64,000 nucleotides of DNA from Mycolicibacterium aubagnense. GTDB lineage: Bacteria; Actinomycetota; Actinomycetes; Mycobacteriales; Mycobacteriaceae. How positions within the stretch are numbered: position 1 is the stretch's first letter; each line of letters begins with the position of its first letter. A program made the position numbers and the translations under genes. This document shows positions 1-9,806 of this stretch, one piece after another. Under the pieces are notes generated by a model. The model was given only the letters and a program-made list of their open reading frames with translations, had not been told where the DNA came from and ran no database searches. The stretch covers positions 3,224,001-3,288,000 of the forward strand of contig NZ_AP022577.1 of the NCBI RefSeq assembly GCF_010730955.1. Direction: 5' to 3'.

Positions 1-1
1 C

Positions 2-658
2 GACACGCATGTCCTGGTGAACTACCGAGAGAAGGCCAAGCGCGCCGGCACGATCGTGGACAGCATCCGCGCAGCCGGCGGGCAGGCGTCCGCCATCGGC
101 GCCGACGTGTCCGACGCCGCCGCGACCAAGGAAATGATCGATCGGATCGACAGTCGCTTCGGGCGCCTCGACATCCTGGTGCTCAACGCGTCCGGTGGCC
201 TGGAGTTCGGCGCCGCACCGGACTACGCGATGCGCCTGAACCGCGACGCCCAGCTGCGACTGGTCGATCTGGCGCTCCCCCTGATGCCCGCCGGCGCTCA
301 GATCGTCTTCGTCACCAGCCACGAGGCCCACTGCTATCCGCACCTGCCAGTGCCCGACAGATACGGCCCCATCGCCGCCAGCAAGCGGGCCGGGGAGAAC
401 GCGCTACGTGCGCTGCGACCTGAATTCGACCGGTGCAGAATCGGATTCACCGTGGTCTCGGGAGACATGATCGAAGGCACGATCATCGCCCGGCTGTACG
501 AACGTCGCGATCCCGAGGCCGTCGGCGCACGCCGCAGCCAAGGACCGCTGCCGACCATCGACGAATTCGCCACCGCCATCACCACCGCCGCCACGGGCCG
601 CGACCTACGTGACACCGTGTACGTCGGGGGCGCGGACCACCTGGTCCTGCCCGCGTGA
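2..658 (+). CDS. SDR-family oxidoreductase, 5' end cut by window
   Basis: NAD(P)-dependent short-chain dehydrogenase/reductase fold. The reading frame is open to the left edge (…THVLVNYREKAKRA…), which matches the region after the first Rossmann strand, so the true start lies upstream. Visible landmarks are the ADVSD motif after beta-3, ILVLNASGG (the NxxG region after beta-4) and VTSH after beta-5. The usual YxxxK catalytic pair is not clean: the tyrosine and lysine appear as YGPIAASK, seven residues apart rather than four. The substrate cannot be read from the sequence. The gene converges on the alcohol dehydrogenase gene only 17 bp away. Family assignment is firm; catalytic competence is less certain. 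Confidence 0.85.
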   Translation, partial: DTHVLVNYREKAKRAGTIVDSIRAAGGQASAIGADVSDAAATKEMIDRIDSRFGRLDILVLNASGGLEFGAAPDYAMRLNRDAQLRLVDLALPLMPAGAQIVFVTSHEAHCYPHLPVPDRYGPIAASKRAGENALRALRPEFDRCRIGFTVVSGDMIEGTIIARLYERRDPEAVGARRSQGPLPTIDEFATAITTAATGRDLRDTVYVGGADHLVLPA

Positions 659-675
659 ATCCAGGCCGAGGCCGA

Positions 676-1725
676 TCAGGGCTCGAGCAGCACCTTGATG
701 GCCGTGCGCTGATCCATCGCCGTGTACGCGTCGGCGACCTGGGCGAGCGGTAGGGCCAGGTCGAAAACCCGGCCGGGCTCGATGGCCCCGGACAGCACGT
801 CCGGCAGCAGCTCGTCGAGGTAGGGCCGGACGGTCGCCATGCCGCCCGCGACGTGGATGTTCGTGTTGAACAGTTGGCGCATCGGCAACTCGGGTGCGCC
901 GGCAGGCACGCCGACGAACCCCAGATGGCCACCGGGACGGACCGCGCCGAGCGCCTGGCGCATCGAATCCTTGGTGCCCACGCACTCCAGCACCGAATCG
1001 GCACCGACGCCGCCCAGCAGGTCCTCGATGGCCGCGATCCCCTCATCACCCCGCTCGGCGACGATATCTGTCGCACCGAAGGCGCGGGCCAAATTCTGCC
1101 GGTCCTCGTGCCGAGACATCACGATGATTCGTTCCGCGCCAAGGCGTTTCGATGCCAGCACCGCGCACAGCCCAACGGCGCCGTCCCCCACGACCACCAC
1201 CGTGGCGCCGGGGTGCACGTTGCCGGCCCGCGCGGCATGATGCCCGGTGGACATGACGTCGGCGAGGGTCAGCAGGTGCGGGTACAGCTCGGCATGTGGT
1301 GTTTCCGGCACCGTGAACAGAGTGCCGTCGGCGAAGGGCACGCGGACGTATTGCCCCTGCGCCCCGTCGAGCGGTTCGCCGGATCGGGTGGCCCCGCCCC
1401 AGATCCCGAAATTCACGCACGAGGTGGTGATCCCGTTGCGGCAGTGCACGCACGTGCCGTCACTGTCGGTGAACGGCGAGATCACGAAGTCTCCGACGCG
1501 CACGTTGTTCACCTCGGCGCCAACAGCTTCCACGATCCCGATGAACTCATGCCCGATCGGGTGCGGTGCGTTCGTCGGCGCGACGCCGCGGTACGGCCAC
1601 AGGTCCGAACCGCACACGCAGGTCCGCACCACCCGGACCACTGCGTCGCCCGGTGACTGAATCTGCGGGTCGGGGCGCTCCTCGAATCGAATGTCGCCTG
1701 GCCCGTAGATGATCGTGGTCTGCAC
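676..1725 (-). CDS. Zinc-dependent medium-chain alcohol dehydrogenase
   Basis: A 349-residue medium-chain dehydrogenase/reductase expected to oxidise an alcohol or reduce an aldehyde with NAD(P). I start it at the GTG at 1725 (MQTTIIYGPGDIRFEE), preceded by AAAGGGCGG; the open frame extends upstream, but that extension does not look coding. Catalytic zinc ligands are Cys38 (TCVCGSD) and the GHE motif at 58-60. The structural zinc loop reads DGTCVHCRNGITTSC: Cys92, Cys95 and Cys103 are present, while the position of the first of the usual four cysteines is Asp89. The nucleotide-binding segment is VVVGDGAVGLCAV. The gene is followed closely by the convergent SDR. Substrate unknown. Confidence 0.9.
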   Translation of the reverse strand: MQTTIIYGPGDIRFEERPDPQIQSPGDAVVRVVRTCVCGSDLWPYRGVAPTNAPHPIGHEFIGIVEAVGAEVNNVRVGDFVISPFTDSDGTCVHCRNGITTSCVNFGIWGGATRSGEPLDGAQGQYVRVPFADGTLFTVPETPHAELYPHLLTLADVMSTGHHAARAGNVHPGATVVVVGDGAVGLCAVLASKRLGAERIIVMSRHEDRQNLARAFGATDIVAERGDEGIAAIEDLLGGVGADSVLECVGTKDSMRQALGAVRPGGHLGFVGVPAGAPELPMRQLFNTNIHVAGGMATVRPYLDELLPDVLSGAIEPGRVFDLALPLAQVADAYTAMDQRTAIKVLLEP

Positions 1726-1774
1726 AGCTGCCCGCCCTTTCAGGTGTCGATTCCGACCCCTGAGTCTTGCGGAT

Positions 1775-3010
<1,236 letters not shown>

Positions 3011-3045
3011 TTACCAAGGTGTTTGGCTATCGAGTCCAGAACGCT

Positions 3046-4233
3046 TCACGCAGTGCCGTGATCGGTGCCATCGCCGACGACGGTCACGTCGCCGGAGGTG
3101 CACGGCTCCTGATGCCAGTCCCCGAACGGATCCGGGTAGTCGGACCAGGCGCCGCGCACGGCGAATTCCTCGTCGGTCAGCAAGGCGCCGTTCAGCGCAG
3201 CGGTGACATCGTCGGGGCGGGCGCCGCACACCAGAATGATCATCGCGGTGTTCCGGTCCCCGAAGTCGTTGTCCCACATCAGGTCTGCCAGAGCTCGCCG
3301 TTCGCGGTCCAGGTAGGCCGCTTCGCTGACGGTCATGGCGGCGATCCACCGGCCGGCATTGCTGACCCGCAGGCCGCCGCCGGCCGACTCCAGCCACATG
3401 ACGTGATCAGCCCTGTTGGCCAACCAGATCCGGCCACGGGTCCGGATCACCCCGTCCAGGAGGTGGTCGATGGCGTCGTGCAGGCGTTCGGGGTGGAATG
3501 GCCGGCGCGCGTTGAACTCAACAATCTGAACGGGCCCTTCAGGTTTGAGGCTGGGCTGCCCGGCGAGCAGCGGTCCGTGCGGCTCGTCGGCGCGGCCCAG
3601 CCGGGCGTCGGGCCGCAAGGTGCGCAACGCACCCTCGACCAGGTCGGGCTCGGTGACGAGCCGCGCTCGCGGTGCCAGCCGGCGGCAGGCCGCCAACAGC
3701 ACGGGTTCGGCGTGGGTCACCACGAGCACGTCGGCGAACTCCGCCTGCCCCACTGCCACCTGGGCGACGGTCCGACCGTCGGGCAGTTCGTCGTCGCCAA
3801 GCGCCTCGGACAGCCAGTCGGACGCTTCGATGCACGTCACCACACCCGCAATCGCCACATCCCGGGCAGCCGGCCCGTCGATATATCCGGGGCCGACGTG
3901 CACGCGTACGTGGTTGATGGCCCAGCAGATCGGCTCGGGCTCCATCCACGGCTCCAGGTGGACCACGATCCGGTGGATGTCGTCGCGCCGGTGCAGCAGG
4001 CGCAGGTAGATCAGCAGGTCATTGCGGACAGTGCAGGACACGCAGCCGTGGGCCAGTTCCAGCGCCGCCTCGGTTTCGTTGACGATGCCGTGGGGCGCGG
4101 TGACGGTGCGACGGCGCACGACGTGACCGTCGAACTGGTGCTCCACGAGCACCGTGCCCGGCCCCTTCAACAGTTCCTCGGTCGCGTATCCGGTCGGTCC
4201 CTGACCAGCCACGACGATCACCGGCGTCCGCAT
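3046..4233 (-). CDS. COG0523/CobW-like protein of the Zur regulon (Rv0106 type), P-loop degenerate
   Basis: A 395-residue protein resembling the COG0523 metallochaperone-like GTPases and, in its N-terminal sequence (MRTPVIVVAGQ…) and gene position, M. tuberculosis Rv0106. I choose ATG 4233 because AAGGAG sits five bases before it; the GTG at 4239 would abut that site. COG0523 proteins normally have a GxxGxGKT P-loop and a CxCC metal motif. Here the first is GQGPTGYA without Lys/Thr, and the second is GCVSC. So GTP hydrolysis is doubtful and a scaffold or zinc-sensing role is more likely. It diverges from the C-minus ribosomal protein genes with a Zur-like box just upstream of its start. A Zur-regulated factor (Mrf) is known to recruit a hibernation factor to C-minus ribosomes in mycobacteria; equating it with this gene is inference. 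Confidence 0.8.
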   Translation of the reverse strand: MRTPVIVVAGQGPTGYATEELLKGPGTVLVEHQFDGHVVRRRTVTAPHGIVNETEAALELAHGCVSCTVRNDLLIYLRLLHRRDDIHRIVVHLEPWMEPEPICWAINHVRVHVGPGYIDGPAARDVAIAGVVTCIEASDWLSEALGDDELPDGRTVAQVAVGQAEFADVLVVTHAEPVLLAACRRLAPRARLVTEPDLVEGALRTLRPDARLGRADEPHGPLLAGQPSLKPEGPVQIVEFNARRPFHPERLHDAIDHLLDGVIRTRGRIWLANRADHVMWLESAGGGLRVSNAGRWIAAMTVSEAAYLDRERRALADLMWDNDFGDRNTAMIILVCGARPDDVTAALNGALLTDEEFAVRGAWSDYPDPFGDWHQEPCTSGDVTVVGDGTDHGTA

Positions 4234-4244
4234 CGCCACTCCTT

Positions 4245-4263
4245 ATCGACAATCATTTTCAAT
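4245..4263 (-). promoter_or_regulatory. Zur-like box upstream of the COG0523 gene
   Basis: On the minus strand this reads GAAAATGATTGTC, a GAAAA-N3-TTNTC dyad like the actinobacterial Zur operator. It lies about 12 bp before the COG0523 start codon, so a bound zinc-loaded Zur would block transcription. The half-site symmetry is visible; Zur identity is inferred from the zinc-free ribosomal proteins next door. Confidence 0.65.
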
Positions 4264-4299
4264 TCGGTCGCTGCCACGCTACAGTGGCGGTCGGCACTT

Positions 4300-4319
4300 G
4301 TCGAAAACGATTTTCATTA
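4300..4319 (+). promoter_or_regulatory. Zur-like box upstream of C-minus ribosomal operon
   Basis: GAAAACGATTTTC forms a perfect GAAAA-N3-TTTTC dyad 21 bp before the L28 start codon. Its centre is about 55 bp from that of the second copy, which faces the COG0523 gene. The two boxes would let one zinc-dependent repressor control both divergent units. Confidence 0.7.
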
Positions 4320-4336
4320 ACGATAGGGCATGAGAC

Positions 4337-4573
4337 ATGTCAGCGCACTGCCAGGTCACCGGGCGCCGGCCCGGCTTCGGCAACACGGTTTCGCACTCCA
4401 ACCGCCGCACCTCGCGTCGGTGGAACCCCAACATCCAGACCAAGACCTACTACCTACCTTCGGAAGGCCGGCGGATCCGGCTCCAGGTCAGCACCAAGGG
4501 CATCAAGGTGATCGACCGGGACGGCATCGAAGCCGTCGTGGCCCGACTGCGTCGAGACGGGGTGCGAATCTAG
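4337..4573 (+). CDS. rpmB: 50S ribosomal protein L28, zinc-independent (C-minus) form
   Basis: A 78-residue L28 ([20 protein letters not shown]…) that would replace the zinc-binding L28 in the large subunit. It keeps the [15 protein letters not shown] core but lacks the paired CxxC zinc ligands of the C-plus form; only Cys5 remains. It is the first gene of a tight four-gene operon; the L33 start follows the stop immediately. The Zur-like box upstream indicates derepression under zinc limitation, when such paralogues free zinc held in ribosomes. Confidence 0.93.
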   Translation: MSAHCQVTGRRPGFGNTVSHSNRRTSRRWNPNIQTKTYYLPSEGRRIRLQVSTKGIKVIDRDGIEAVVARLRRDGVRI

Positions 4574-4738
4574 ATGTCCCGCACCGATATTCGTCCCGTG
4601 GTGAAGCTGAAGTCCACCGCGGGCACCGGCTACACGTACGTCACCCGCAAGAACCGGCGCAACGATCCCGATCGGCTGGTGCTGCGCAAATACGACCCGA
4701 TCATCCGCAAGCACGTCGACTTCCGCGAGGAGCGCTGA
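4574..4738 (+). CDS. rpmG: 50S ribosomal protein L33, zinc-independent (C-minus) form
   Basis: A 54-residue L33 starting at the ATG directly after the L28 stop codon. It contains the L33 signature [21 protein letters not shown] and ends in REER. The positions of the two CxxC pairs of zinc-binding L33 are occupied by non-cysteine residues (KSTAGTGY and YDPIIRKH); the protein contains no cysteine at all. Second gene of the C-minus operon. Confidence 0.92.
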   Translation: MSRTDIRPVVKLKSTAGTGYTYVTRKNRRNDPDRLVLRKYDPIIRKHVDFREER

Positions 4739-4744
4739 GCCGCC

Positions 4745-5050
4745 ATGGCCAAGAAATCGAAGATCGCCAAAAACGAGCAGCGCCGGCTGACCGTCGCGCG
4801 TTATACCGAGCGCCGGACCGAACTCAAGGCAATCATCAAGTCCCCGCTGAGTACTGCCGACGAACAGGCCGCGGCCATGCGGGAACTGGCCCGCCAGCCG
4901 CGCGACGCGAGCCCGGTGCGCGTGCGCAACCGTGACGCCGTCGACGGCCGCCCGCGCGGTCATCTGCGTAAGTTCGGACTGTCCCGGGTCCGGGTACGGG
5001 AAATGGCGCACGAAGGACAACTGCCCGGCATCCGGAAAGCGAGCTGGTGA
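4745..5050 (+). CDS. rpsN: 30S ribosomal protein S14, zinc-independent (C-minus) form
   Basis: A 101-residue S14 of the long, zinc-free type ([14 protein letters not shown]…[18 protein letters not shown]). It is longer than the roughly 61-residue zinc-binding S14 and has no cysteine. The C-terminal [21 protein letters not shown] is the universally conserved S14 core. It begins six bases after the L33 stop, and its TGA overlaps the S18 ATG by one base. Confidence 0.94.
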   Translation: MAKKSKIAKNEQRRLTVARYTERRTELKAIIKSPLSTADEQAAAMRELARQPRDASPVRVRNRDAVDGRPRGHLRKFGLSRVRVREMAHEGQLPGIRKASW

Positions 5051-5283
5051 TGGCGCAGCGCAAGACCAGTCGGCGGCCGGTTGAAACGAAACGGCCCGCC
5101 GCGAACATGTTCACCAAGCTCGGGATCGAGCGCATCGACTACAAGGACACCGCCGTGCTGCGGCAGTTCATCTCGGAGCGCGGGAAGATCCGGTCCCGGC
5201 GCGTGACCGGCCTGACCGTCCAGCAACAGCGGCAGGTCGCCACCGCGATCAAGAACGCCCGGGAAATGGCGTTGCTCCCCTAA
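5050..5283 (+). CDS. rpsR: 30S ribosomal protein S18, zinc-independent (C-minus) form
   Basis: A 77-residue S18 with the family core [19 protein letters not shown] and [20 protein letters not shown]. The segment that carries cysteines in the zinc-binding paralogue reads NMFTKLG, and the GNCV position reads GLTV, so no zinc site remains. I use the ATG at 5050, which overlaps the S14 stop (TGATG), rather than the GTG one codon upstream. Its stop overlaps that of the convergent rhomboid gene by a few bases. Last gene of the C-minus operon. Confidence 0.94.
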   Translation: MAQRKTSRRPVETKRPAANMFTKLGIERIDYKDTAVLRQFISERGKIRSRRVTGLTVQQQRQVATAIKNAREMALLP

Positions 5284-6131
5284 CCCGGGATCATCCCGTA
5301 CATCGTCTGTAGCTGCTGCGTCCGCAGCAGCACCAAGCCGACGAACAGTACGAGCAACACCGTGGTCACCGAGATCAGCGCCAGGAGTCGTTGCCGTGCA
5401 GGGATATACGCGAAGACAGCCGCCACCAACGTGCCGGTGACCAAGCCGCCGACGTGGCCCTGCCAACTGATCGACTGGGAGCTGACCGCGGGTAGCACGA
5501 AGGTGATCACCAGGTTGATGACGATGAGCAGTGCGATGCCGCGGACCTGAAGCTGCAGCCGCCGGAAGAGGACGAACGTCGCGCCGAACAGGCCGAAGAT
5601 CGCGCCCGACGCGCCGGCGGTACCCGAGTTCAGCGGTGACAGCAGATACACCAGGACCGCCCCACCGAGGCCACTGAGCGCGTACAAGACCCCGAAGCGA
5701 AGCCGGCCCAGCCATTGCTCCAACTGCGGCCCGACCGCCCACAGCGCCCACATGTTGAAGACGATGTGCGCCAGGCCGTAGTGCAGGAAAGCAGACGTCA
5801 CCAAGCGGTAGTACTGGCCGTAGACGGCAACGCCGGGCGGCCAGAGCACCAGATCCTGCTGCATCTGCGCCGAGGTGTGCTGCAACACGAACATCACCAG
5901 GTTGACCGCGATCAGCGTGTAGGTGACCGGCGAGCCCTTGGCGATCCGGCCGCCGAAGTGGGTCCGGGCCTGACGGACCGACTGCCTGCCTTCGTTGACG
6001 CACTCCGGGCATTGCTGGCCGACCGCAGCCGACGTCATACAGTCCGGGCAGATCGGACGGCCGCACCGGCTGCAGCTCACGTACGTCGGGCGGCTGGGAT
6101 GCCGATAGCAGGTCGGCGTCGGGACGGTCAT
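5280..6131 (-). CDS. Rhomboid-family intramembrane serine protease
   Basis: A 283-residue membrane protease. The N-terminus has a small zinc-ribbon/B-box-like segment (CYRHPSR…[13 protein letters not shown]…CPEC, residues about 8-42), then six or seven membrane helices. The catalytic serine is in GASGAIFG and the histidine in [11 protein letters not shown]; the oxyanion-side HxxxN appears as HIVFNMW. It should cleave within or near membrane segments of client proteins. A rhomboid gene close to an Rv0106-type gene and an L28 gene is also found in M. tuberculosis (Rv0110 near Rv0105c-Rv0106), which supports conserved synteny. Clients unknown. Confidence 0.92.
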   Translation of the reverse strand: MTVPTPTCYRHPSRPTYVSCSRCGRPICPDCMTSAAVGQQCPECVNEGRQSVRQARTHFGGRIAKGSPVTYTLIAVNLVMFVLQHTSAQMQQDLVLWPPGVAVYGQYYRLVTSAFLHYGLAHIVFNMWALWAVGPQLEQWLGRLRFGVLYALSGLGGAVLVYLLSPLNSGTAGASGAIFGLFGATFVLFRRLQLQVRGIALLIVINLVITFVLPAVSSQSISWQGHVGGLVTGTLVAAVFAYIPARQRLLALISVTTVLLVLFVGLVLLRTQQLQTMYGMIPG

Positions 6132-6147
6132 TGAGTGATCTTCCGGG

Positions 6148-6924
6148 CTACAGCCGCCATAGGGCTTCCTGGCTGGTGCTGGCGATCAGCACCCCATCAG
6201 TGTCGTACAGGGCTCCGGTGACGAGCCCGCGGGAGTCGGTGTTGTTCAGCCGGGTGACTTCGTAGCGATGCCAGTCATGCGGGACGAACGGGCGGTGGAA
6301 CCACACCGCGTGGTCCAGGCTGGCCGCGAATCCGTCGTGCAGGTGTGTACCGTCGGGCCGCGCGACGGGGACCGGGCCGAAGTCGGACATGAAGGTCAGC
6401 GCGGCGGCCCGGATCAGCGTGTCGTCCTCGATCTGGTCTTTGGTGCGAATCCAGAACGGCGGCACGGCGAACGCTCCGGCGTCTTCCGGCCGCACCCGGA
6501 TATCGAAATGGTCGGCGGCAGTCAGGCTCGGCGCCTTCGGCACGGCGACGTCGAACTCGAGACCCACCACTTCGGGACGCTGCCAGTCGGCGCCGGGCTC
6601 GGGAATATGGAACGACGCGATCATTTCCAGGATCGTCTTGCCGTGCTGCTTCGCGGTGACGCGACGGGTATCGAAGGACCGGCCGTCCCTGGTCCGTTCC
6701 ACGTGAAACTCCACGTCGACCCCGTACTGGCCGCCCCGGACGAAGTAGAGGTGCAGCGACTGCGGCAGCTTGTCCGGCTCGACGGTACGACCGGCCGCAC
6801 CGAGCGCCTGCGCGGCGATCAGCCCACCGAACAGGGAGCGCCCCGGCCCGTCCGTCGGCTGCGGCGCGATGAACGTGTCACCGTCGCGCGCGAAGTTCAG
6901 AAGTTGGGCGATCCAAGAACTCAT
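6148..6924 (-). CDS. tesB: Acyl-CoA thioesterase II (TesB-like)
   Basis: A 258-residue double-hotdog thioesterase that hydrolyses acyl-CoA to free acid and CoA. N-terminal hotdog: FGGLIAAQALGAAGRTV and SLHLYFVRGG. C-terminal hotdog: FAASLDHAVWFHRPF (Asp of the TesB catalytic network), then NTDSRGLVTGALYD and STSQEAL supplying the Thr/Ser and Gln positions. Length fits the actinobacterial TesB group, slightly shorter than the E. coli enzyme. It lies 16 bp upstream of the rhomboid start in the same direction and diverges from the methyltransferase gene across a 56 bp gap. Confidence 0.9.
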   Translation of the reverse strand: MSSWIAQLLNFARDGDTFIAPQPTDGPGRSLFGGLIAAQALGAAGRTVEPDKLPQSLHLYFVRGGQYGVDVEFHVERTRDGRSFDTRRVTAKQHGKTILEMIASFHIPEPGADWQRPEVVGLEFDVAVPKAPSLTAADHFDIRVRPEDAGAFAVPPFWIRTKDQIEDDTLIRAAALTFMSDFGPVPVARPDGTHLHDGFAASLDHAVWFHRPFVPHDWHRYEVTRLNNTDSRGLVTGALYDTDGVLIASTSQEALWRL

Positions 6925-6980
6925 AAGGCGGCAGCGTAGCTATCCGCGCCCAATCTGCGGCGACGCCTAGGCTGACAGGC

Positions 6981-7607
6981 ATGGTTCAACGCCGGGGATT
7001 CAATGACACCGTCACCCGATTCTGGGGCTTCGCCGCCCCCGCCTATGACACCCAGGTACTCCAGCGCATCGTCTACCAGCCCGCGCAAGATGAGGTGCTG
7101 GCCCAGCTCCGCGCGCACGACGCCCTGACCGTCGCCGACATCGGCTGCGGGACCGGCATTTTCGCAGACCGGATCGAACGCGAGCTCAATGCCGTGGTAA
7201 CGGGCGTGGACATGTCCGAGGGCATGCTGGCCCAGGCCAAGGCCCGGTCCTCGAAGGTCACCTGGGTCACCGCGCCCGCCGAGGAGCTGCCGTTCAACGA
7301 CGGTGCGCTGGACGCAGTGGTCACGACGTCGGCCTTCCACTGGTTCGACCAGCCCGCGGCCTTGCGCGAGTTCCACCGCGTGCTCAAGCCGGGCGGGATC
7401 GCGGCCGTCACCACCATCAGCCCACGCCAGGTTCTGCCGCTGCACGCGCTGTCGTCGCACATCCTGAACCCCGCCCACAACCCGTCGCCCGCGGAGATGA
7501 AGAAGCTGTTCGAGGGCGCCGGATTCACGGTGTCCGAGCAGCACCGGGTGAAGCGGCCGGTGTGGACGCTTATCGTGTCCGACCTGCTGACCGTCGGAAC
7601 GAAGTAG
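6981..7607 (+). CDS. Class I SAM-dependent methyltransferase
   Basis: A 208-residue methyltransferase of the UbiE/type-11 kind. The SAM-binding motif I is [15 protein letters not shown]; further landmarks are [14 protein letters not shown] (acidic loop), [26 protein letters not shown] (motif II region) and VLKPGGI (motif III). No membrane segment. The substrate cannot be inferred. It heads a rightward run with the nitrobindin-like and serine hydrolase genes, with a 5 bp gap and then a 4 bp overlap, so these are probably cotranscribed. Confidence 0.88.
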   Translation: MVQRRGFNDTVTRFWGFAAPAYDTQVLQRIVYQPAQDEVLAQLRAHDALTVADIGCGTGIFADRIERELNAVVTGVDMSEGMLAQAKARSSKVTWVTAPAEELPFNDGALDAVVTTSAFHWFDQPAALREFHRVLKPGGIAAVTTISPRQVLPLHALSSHILNPAHNPSPAEMKKLFEGAGFTVSEQHRVKRPVWTLIVSDLLTVGTK

Positions 7608-7612
7608 CCGAC

Positions 7613-8095
7613 GTGCCCGAACTACACCCCGACGTCGCGATCCTGGCCCCGCTGCTGGGTACCTGGGCCGGCACCGGCTCCGGCGAGTACCCGACCATCG
7701 CTTCGTTCGACTACCTCGAAGAGGTCACCTTCGGCCATGTCGGCAAGCCGTTCCTGGCCTACAGCCAGAAGACGCGCGCCGCTGAGGACGGCCGTCCCCT
7801 GCACGCCGAGACCGGCTACCTCCGGGTGCCCGCACCCGGACGTATCGAGTGGGTGCTGGCGCACCCCACCGGCATCACCGAGATCCTGCAGGGCACGCTC
7901 AGCACCGACGACGAGTTCGTACTGGACCTGTCCTCCACCGACATCGGACGCACCGACTCAGCGAAAGAGGTTGACGCCCTGCGTCGTTGGTACCGCCTTG
8001 ACGGAGACACGTTGAGCTACAACGTCCGGATGGCCGCCGTGGGCATACCGCTGCGCCACCACCTGGCGGCCGTCCTGCATCGGAAGGACGCATGA
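7613..8095 (+). CDS. Nitrobindin-like heme-binding beta-barrel protein (FABP/THAP4-like)
   Basis: A 160-residue lipocalin-like barrel. The N-terminal [14 protein letters not shown] is the nitrobindin signature (GxWxGxGxGxYPT), and the C-terminal [12 protein letters not shown] carries the histidine region that ligates heme in the family. Known members bind heme b and are proposed to handle NO or peroxynitrite; that role is family knowledge. I start it at GTG 7613, giving the compact N-terminus [14 protein letters not shown]; the open frame extends further upstream into the methyltransferase gene. Its stop overlaps the start of the serine hydrolase (ATGA). Confidence 0.85.
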   Translation: MPELHPDVAILAPLLGTWAGTGSGEYPTIASFDYLEEVTFGHVGKPFLAYSQKTRAAEDGRPLHAETGYLRVPAPGRIEWVLAHPTGITEILQGTLSTDDEFVLDLSSTDIGRTDSAKEVDALRRWYRLDGDTLSYNVRMAAVGIPLRHHLAAVLHRKDA

Positions 8096-9333
8096 CGGAG
8101 CAACAGACCGGCCGCATTCGGGTCCCGGCCGACCTGGACTCGGTGACCGCAATCGGCGAAGAAGACCATACTGCCGTCGATCCCCAAGCGGTGGAACGGA
8201 TTTGGCGCGCAGCGGAGCACTGGTACGCAGCCGGCATGCACCCGGCCATCCAGGTGTGCTTGCGGCAGAACGGCCGGGTGGTGCTCAACCGCGCGATCGG
8301 CCACGGCTGGGGCAACGGACCGGACGATCCGGTGAACGCCGAGAGGATTCCCGTCGGTGTCGATACCCCGTTCTGCGTGTACTCGGCAGCCAAGGCGATC
8401 AGCACGACGGTGGTGCACATGCTCGTCGAGCGCGGAGAACTCGACCTGGACGCCCGCGTTTGCGACTACCTGCCGACGTACACCAGCCACGGCAAGGATC
8501 GCACCACCGTGCGGCACGTCGTCACCCACAGCGCCGGGGTGCCACTGGCCACCGGCCCGCGGCCCGACCTCAAGCGGATGAACGACAGCGAGTACGCCCG
8601 CGAGATGCTCGGGAATCTCCGGCCGATCTACCGGCCCGGCCTCATGCACATGTACCACGGCCTCACCTGGGGTCCACTGATCCGCGAAATCGTTTCGGCC
8701 GCAACAGGTCGCAACATCCGCGACATCCTGGCCACCGAGATCCTCGAACCGCTGGGCTTCCGCTGGACCAATTACGGCGTTGCACCGGAAGATGTTCCGC
8801 TGGTCGCGCCGAGCCACGTCACGGGCAAACCACTGCCGGCGCCGATGGCGGCGGCGTTCAAGAAGGCGGTCGGTGGCACCCCGAACCAGATCATCCCGTT
8901 CAGCAACACGCCGGACTTCCTGACCAGCGTGGTGCCGTCGTCGAGCACGGTCTCCAACGCCGTCGAACTGTCCCGGTTCGCTGAAATGCTCTGTCGCGGC
9001 GGGGAACTCGACGGGGTGCGCGTGCTACGTCCGGAAACTCTACGGGCGGCGACCGCCCCGTGCCGGCGGTTGCGCCCCGACATCGCCGTCGGGCTCCAGC
9101 CGATGCGGTGGGGCACGGGATACATGTTGGGCTCCAAGCGATTCGGCCCGTTCGGCCGGGGCGCCCCCGAGGCCTTCGGGCACACCGGGCTGACCAATAT
9201 CGCGGTATGGGCCGACCCGGCCCGGAATCTTGCCGCCGCCGTGGTCAGCAGCGGCAAGCCCGGCGGTCATCCTGAGGCCAACCGGTACCCGGCGCTGCTC
9301 GACGCGATCGCCGAGCAGCTCCCGGTCACCTGA
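8092..9333 (+). CDS. Serine hydrolase of the class C beta-lactamase/EstB family (LipE-like)
   Basis: A 413-residue serine esterase with the beta-lactamase fold. The catalytic SxxK is Ser98-Ala-Ala-Lys101 (VYSAAKA), the second motif is MYHGLTWG in the YxN position, and the third is GHTG near residue 366. No signal peptide is visible, so it is probably cytoplasmic or exported by another route. LipE and related mycobacterial lipases of this fold hydrolyse short-chain esters; the actual substrate here is unknown. It overlaps the nitrobindin-like gene by 4 bp. Confidence 0.87.
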   Translation: MTEQQTGRIRVPADLDSVTAIGEEDHTAVDPQAVERIWRAAEHWYAAGMHPAIQVCLRQNGRVVLNRAIGHGWGNGPDDPVNAERIPVGVDTPFCVYSAAKAISTTVVHMLVERGELDLDARVCDYLPTYTSHGKDRTTVRHVVTHSAGVPLATGPRPDLKRMNDSEYAREMLGNLRPIYRPGLMHMYHGLTWGPLIREIVSAATGRNIRDILATEILEPLGFRWTNYGVAPEDVPLVAPSHVTGKPLPAPMAAAFKKAVGGTPNQIIPFSNTPDFLTSVVPSSSTVSNAVELSRFAEMLCRGGELDGVRVLRPETLRAATAPCRRLRPDIAVGLQPMRWGTGYMLGSKRFGPFGRGAPEAFGHTGLTNIAVWADPARNLAAAVVSSGKPGGHPEANRYPALLDAIAEQLPVT

Positions 9334-9337
9334 TAGC

Positions 9338-9757
9338 TCAGGCCTTCGACGCGGCCTTCGCGAACAGCCGCAGCAGGACCTGGTTGATGGCCGTCAAAGC
9401 CAGCTTGACCGGCGGGAAGGACGCGGTCGAGTTCAGCGTGTAGTCGATGCGGGTGCCCGAGCCCTCGGAGGTCAGGCGCACCTCACCCGAGTAGCCCGGG
9501 AACGGCACGCCGGAGCGGGCCTTGTAGCCGAACACATGGGGGGCGTCGAAGGTCACGACCTCTTCGACGATTGCCGGAGCCGGTCCAGGCGCCGAGATGC
9601 GCCGGACGGCGCCCAGGCCATTCGGTGCGGGCGTGCCGGGCTGATCGATGGTCACGGTGATGCCGGGACCCCAGTTGGCCATGCCTTCGTGGTCGATCAG
9701 GGTGGCCCAGACAACGTCGATCGGGCGGGCAACTGTGGTGGTTGCTGTCGATTGCAT
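9338..9757 (-). CDS. SRPBCC-family (polyketide cyclase/START-like) protein
   Basis: A 139-residue helix-grip protein beginning at ATG 9757 (MQSTATTTVARPIDVVWATL). The pattern fits the SRPBCC fold: an N-terminal strand, PIDVVWATLIDHEGMANWGP, then a long C-terminal helix (PPVKLALTAINQVLLRLFAKAA) that closes a hydrophobic cavity. Such proteins bind or act on hydrophobic ligands; no specific reaction can be named. It converges with the serine hydrolase (4 bp apart) and diverges from the carboxylase subunit across 49 bp. Confidence 0.85.
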   Translation of the reverse strand: MQSTATTTVARPIDVVWATLIDHEGMANWGPGITVTIDQPGTPAPNGLGAVRRISAPGPAPAIVEEVVTFDAPHVFGYKARSGVPFPGYSGEVRLTSEGSGTRIDYTLNSTASFPPVKLALTAINQVLLRLFAKAASKA

Positions 9758-9806
9758 GGACCGATCATGCCGCACCCCCACCCGCGACGCCTGGCAGGCT
9801 GTCCCC

